Shown: positions 61,321-64,000 of the stretch, in pieces | How positions within the stretch are numbered: the first letter of the stretch is position 1 | How the letters are laid out: each line of letters starts with the position of its first letter | Assembly (NCBI RefSeq): GCF_001909055.1 | Contig: NZ_LVWI01000033.1 | Location: 1 to 64,000 of the forward strand | Origin: Paenibacillus helianthi | GTDB taxonomy: Bacteria; Bacillota; Bacilli; Paenibacillales; Paenibacillaceae | Reading direction: 5' to 3' | DNA: 64,000 nucleotides | Notes under the pieces: model-generated | Databases searched by the model: none | Seen by the model: only the letters and a program-made list of their open reading frames with translations | What the model was told of the DNA's origin: nothing | Program-made: the position numbers and the translations under genes

Positions 61321-62484
61321 TTATATGGTTTTGGCTGCAACGGATTTGCGCTTTTTGCTTCGATTGTCGATCAGCAGAATTTCTTCCTCATCCTCCCGCT
61401 CAATCCCGATCTCCATGTAATCTTCAATGACCGTATTCTCACTGATAATGGCCTTGTGAATTCTTACATTCTTCCCGATCTTGACCTTTGGCATGATGAC
61501 AGAGTCCGTAATCACACTGCCTTCACCCACTTCCACGCCGTAAAAGAGTACTGAATGCTTCACTTCTCCGTGGACAATGCAGCCTTCATTAATGATGCAG
61601 CCCGACACCTTCGCTCCCGGAGCTACATATTGTGCCGGCTGGTTCGGGTTGCGGGTGAAGATACGCCAGTTCGGATCGTTCAGATTCAGAGGCGGAGTAT
61701 CGCTCAGCAGATCCATGTTCGCTTCCCACAGGCTGGTTATAGTACCTACATCTCTCCAGTACCCTTCAAAAGGATACGCAAAGAGGGATTGGCCATCAGC
61801 CAGCATGAGCGGAATAATATCCTTGCCAAAGTCATGGGACGAGCCGGCGTTCTCTCCGTCCTCCAGGAGATGCTTGCGGAGCACCTCCCATTTGAAAATA
61901 TAGACACCCATAGAAGCCAGTGTACTTTTCGGCTTCGCCGGCTTCTCGTCAAATTCATAAATTTTAAGATCCTCATCCGTATTCAGTATGCCAAACCGGC
62001 TGGCTTCCTCCAGCGGAACATCGATAACCGATATGGTGCAGTCGGCATTTCTAGCCTTGTGGTACTGAAGCATCGCATAATAGTCCATCTTGTAGATATG
62101 GTCTCCCGACAGAATCAGCACATGCTCCGGATCGAATTGATCCACAAACTTCAGATTGCGGTAAATGGCATCTGCTGTGCCACGGTACCAGCTGCTCCCG
62201 TTCTCCCGTTCATGCGGCGGTAAGACAAATACCCCGCCGTCCTTGCGGTTCAAGTCCCAATCGCTGCCTACTCCGATGTATGAATGAAGCACAAGCGGTT
62301 CATACTGCGTCAGCACACCGACAGTATCAATTCCCGAATTGGAGCAGTTGCTCAAAGGGAAATCAATAATCCGGTAGGTCCCCCCAAAATAAACAGCGGG
62401 CTTTGCGAGCGACTTGGTCAATCCCTTTAACCTTTTCCCTTGGCCTCCCGCCAATAACATGGCTACCATTTCTTTTTTCTTCAT
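61321..62484 (-). CDS. glgC: Glucose-1-phosphate adenylyltransferase (ADP-glucose pyrophosphorylase)
   Basis: GlgC makes ADP-glucose, the donor for glycogen, from ATP and glucose-1-phosphate. The 387-residue protein has [27 protein letters not shown] (9-35), the nucleotide and sugar loops [12 protein letters not shown] (Asp of the metal site) and [10 protein letters not shown], and a beta-helix at the C-terminal end. It leads the operon glgC-glgD-glgP behind a strong promoter. Synthase (glgA) and branching (glgB) genes are not in the window; in B. subtilis all five form one operon. Confidence 0.97.
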   Translation of the reverse strand: MKKKEMVAMLLAGGQGKRLKGLTKSLAKPAVYFGGTYRIIDFPLSNCSNSGIDTVGVLTQYEPLVLHSYIGVGSDWDLNRKDGGVFVLPPHERENGSSWYRGTADAIYRNLKFVDQFDPEHVLILSGDHIYKMDYYAMLQYHKARNADCTISVIDVPLEEASRFGILNTDEDLKIYEFDEKPAKPKSTLASMGVYIFKWEVLRKHLLEDGENAGSSHDFGKDIIPLMLADGQSLFAYPFEGYWRDVGTITSLWEANMDLLSDTPPLNLNDPNWRIFTRNPNQPAQYVAPGAKVSGCIINEGCIVHGEVKHSVLFYGVEVGEGSVITDSVIMPKVKIGKNVRIHKAIISENTVIEDYMEIGIEREDEEEILLIDNRSKKRKSVAAKTI

Positions 62485-62954
62485 GGAAGAGCCTCCCTTA
62501 ACTTATGGGTAGTGAAGCATGTAATCAAAAAGGTTGGATGATGAATAGTACAGCGTAGATTTAACCCAGTGCAGAAATAGAAACTCCAGAAAGAAGTGTA
62601 GCGAAAGAGACGTGCTTCAAAGGAATAAGATAAGGTCAGAAACGGGGAAAACACATAGAATTGGGACTTATTTCCGGCCACGGAAAGACTCTTTAGGCCG
62701 GGTGGTATCCTTATTGTAAAGTGTTCTATAGCCGCCGTCAAAACCCTTTATCGTCCCGTTCAAAAACTATTTATATTCTGACTAAACTTCTTATTAATAG
62801 CATTAATATCTCCGTATAATTAGATTAACCATTATGATTAACCCTGAAAGACTATTTTCGAATCCTTTCCTAATTTAATGTTTCCATCTTCAGCAAACTT
62901 TCATTCTGATATGTCATAATGTAGCTAACTATTACCGATGTGGAGGAACAATGC
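62485..62954. other. Divergent region between glgC and the response regulator gene
   Basis: This gap of about 470 bp holds the glgC promoter and its roughly 220-base leader on one side, and an AT-rich stretch (62750-62940) upstream of the response regulator on the other. The leader has a short hairpin with CCGGCC/GGCCGG arms (about 62672-62702). I see no coding frame with support, and no clear promoter for the response regulator. Confidence 0.55.
62713..62741 (-). promoter_or_regulatory. glgC operon promoter
   Basis: On the minus strand -35 TTGACG (62736-62741), a 17-bp spacer and -10 TACAAT (62713-62718) form a near-consensus sigma-A promoter. The expected start near 62706 leaves a leader of about 220 bases before glgC. 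Confidence 0.75.
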
Positions 62955-63641
62955 ATGAAGGCTGCCCAAGGTGTACGATTGCTGCTCGTGGATGATGAGC
63001 CTCATATTCTCCAGTTCCTGGAGCTGGGCCTGAACAATGAGGGCTTTGAAGTAAGAACCGCTCCGGACGGGGTTAGTGCCATTGCGGTTGCTGCGGAATT
63101 CAAGCCCCATGTGGCCATTCTGGATGTGATGATGCCGGGGATGGACGGGTTCGAGCTCTGCCGCTATCTCCGTTCGGAGGAATCAGAGCTTGCGGTAATC
63201 ATGCTTACAGCCAAAGATGAAGTGGATGACCGTGTTAAGGGTCTGTCCATTGGGGCTGACGATTATATGGTCAAGCCGTTCAGCTTCGAAGAGCTGCTGG
63301 CCCGGATTCAGGCACGTCTGCGGAACCAGTTCCCGGGACTGCTCGGCGAAGTGCGCTGCGGACCATTCCGGATCGATGGCCGGCGCAAGGAAATCCGCCA
63401 CAAGGACGAGGTACTGGAGCTGTCCCCTACCGAATACGAGCTGCTGCAATACCTGGTCATCAATCATGGTCTGGTGCTGAGCAAACCGATGATTCTCGAT
63501 AAGGTATGGGGCTATGATTTCGGCGGTGAGGAGAATATCGTAGAGGTCTACATCCGTTCCCTCCGCGAGAAACTGGGCGACAAAGAACACCGGATCATAC
63601 GCACGCTTCGCGGTGCGGGTTATCGGGTGGATCTGGTATGA
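62955..63641 (+). CDS. OmpR/PhoB-family response regulator
   Basis: This 228-residue regulator has a receiver domain with phosphoacceptor Asp57 (AILDVMMPGMDG) and the switch residues LTAKDE and VKPFSFEEL, and a C-terminal winged helix (about 130-226; ELSPTEYELLQYLVINHG, VEVYIRSLREKLGD, RTLRGAGYRVD). The start ATG at 62955 lies 8 bases after TGGAGG. The stop overlaps the start of the sensor kinase gene (ATGA), forming a two-component operon. The signal is unknown. Confidence 0.96.
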   Translation: MKAAQGVRLLLVDDEPHILQFLELGLNNEGFEVRTAPDGVSAIAVAAEFKPHVAILDVMMPGMDGFELCRYLRSEESELAVIMLTAKDEVDDRVKGLSIGADDYMVKPFSFEELLARIQARLRNQFPGLLGEVRCGPFRIDGRRKEIRHKDEVLELSPTEYELLQYLVINHGLVLSKPMILDKVWGYDFGGEENIVEVYIRSLREKLGDKEHRIIRTLRGAGYRVDLV

Positions 63642-64000
63642 TTGCCCGTGCCAAGGGTCTATTCGGCAGGCTCCCCGCGCCGCGCTCCTTGCGCAAGCAG
63701 CTGCTGATCATTTCACTGCTGATTCTCTCCGGCCTGCTGCTCTTAATCGGTGTGCTTCAGTATGTACTTATGCGTGATTTCATCTACACCAACCGGGCAG
63801 AATCCATGGAAACCCAGATCCGTTCCGTGCCGCGTGAGATTTTTTTCAACTCGCTGGCTTTCAATAACAACGGTGAGAAGGGATCCGGGACAAGCAGCGG
63901 AGAACCAGGCAGCGGTATCAGTGGCAGCACTGGTACGCCAACTCCAGGACTGCCGCCTGTAAACGGCAGCTCGGGCGGTATTGGAGTCCCTGAAGGCAGC
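63638..64000 (+). CDS. Sensor histidine kinase, N-terminal part (cut by window edge)
   Basis: The first 121 codons are visible. A basic start (MIARAKGLFGRLPAP) and one membrane helix (about 20-45, QLLIISLLILSGLLLLIGVLQYVLM) lead into an extracellular region with SMETQIRSVPREIFF and then a Gly/Ser/Pro/Thr-rich low-complexity stretch (about 80-121). The first part matches the outside domain of two-component kinases. The start overlaps the response regulator stop by four bases. The catalytic domains lie outside the window, so the kinase assignment rests on context and the N terminus. Confidence 0.85.
   Translation, partial: MIARAKGLFGRLPAPRSLRKQLLIISLLILSGLLLLIGVLQYVLMRDFIYTNRAESMETQIRSVPREIFFNSLAFNNNGEKGSGTSSGEPGSGISGSTGTPTPGLPPVNGSSGGIGVPEGS

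Overview
The window is a compact, gene-dense stretch of a Paenibacillus-type chromosome (Firmicutes, Bacillales). Pointers are strong GGAGG-type ribosome sites, sigma-A style promoters, a YesM/YesN two-component pair beside an LplB/YtcP-type sugar ABC operon, UvsE, EcsAB, a bacilliredoxin, a KinB-like kinase and the glgC-glgD pair. I see no rRNA, tRNA, CRISPR array, prophage or intact insertion sequence. The genus is an inference from gene content, not from a marker gene.

Layout. 1-3.2 kb: a palindromic repeat, then a marR-efflux operon with a readable promoter and operator, and a DinB-family protein. 3.3-8.2 kb: a very large fused 2-hydroxyacyl-CoA dehydratase activase/reductase-type protein and the peroxiredoxin Bcp. 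8.2-18.1 kb: cell-wall and housekeeping genes (LCP ligase, GsaB, peptide deformylase, SGNH esterase, inositol monophosphatase, UvsE, Ddl, Amidase_6 protein). 18.4-24.5 kb: aconitase, a PocR/LuxR-type regulator and an IclR regulator; acnA and iclR carry matching 17-bp palindromes. 24.7-35.2 kb: an alpha/beta hydrolase, then yesM-yesN divergent from a solute-binding lipoprotein, two permeases and a cytoplasmic debranching-type glycosidase, which looks like an oligosaccharide uptake and cleavage unit without its own ATPase.

35.2-46.2 kb: two superoxide dismutases (one fused to DUF2935), FolE, YneF, Ogt, QueG, signal peptidase I, MutY, AcpS, NadE and a bacilliredoxin, so many stress, repair and redox genes. 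46.3-53.4 kb: KinB-like kinase, HI0933-type flavoprotein, an ECF sigma/anti-sigma pair and the EcsAB transporter. 53.5-57.6 kb: an MFS exporter divergent from a marR gene broken by a one-base frameshift, a GNAT enzyme, a small winged-helix-like protein and free-methionine-R-sulfoxide reductase. 57.7-64 kb: glycogen phosphorylase, GlgD and GlgC in one operon behind a good promoter, then an OmpR-type response regulator and the start of its sensor kinase, cut by the window edge.

Most genes are ordinary. The observations I would follow first are the shared operator at acnA and iclR, the frameshifted marR next to its probable efflux target, the DUF2935-SOD fusion, the fused activase protein, and a sugar permease whose best start codon is ATT. 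I did not find a convincing wholly new multi-gene system.
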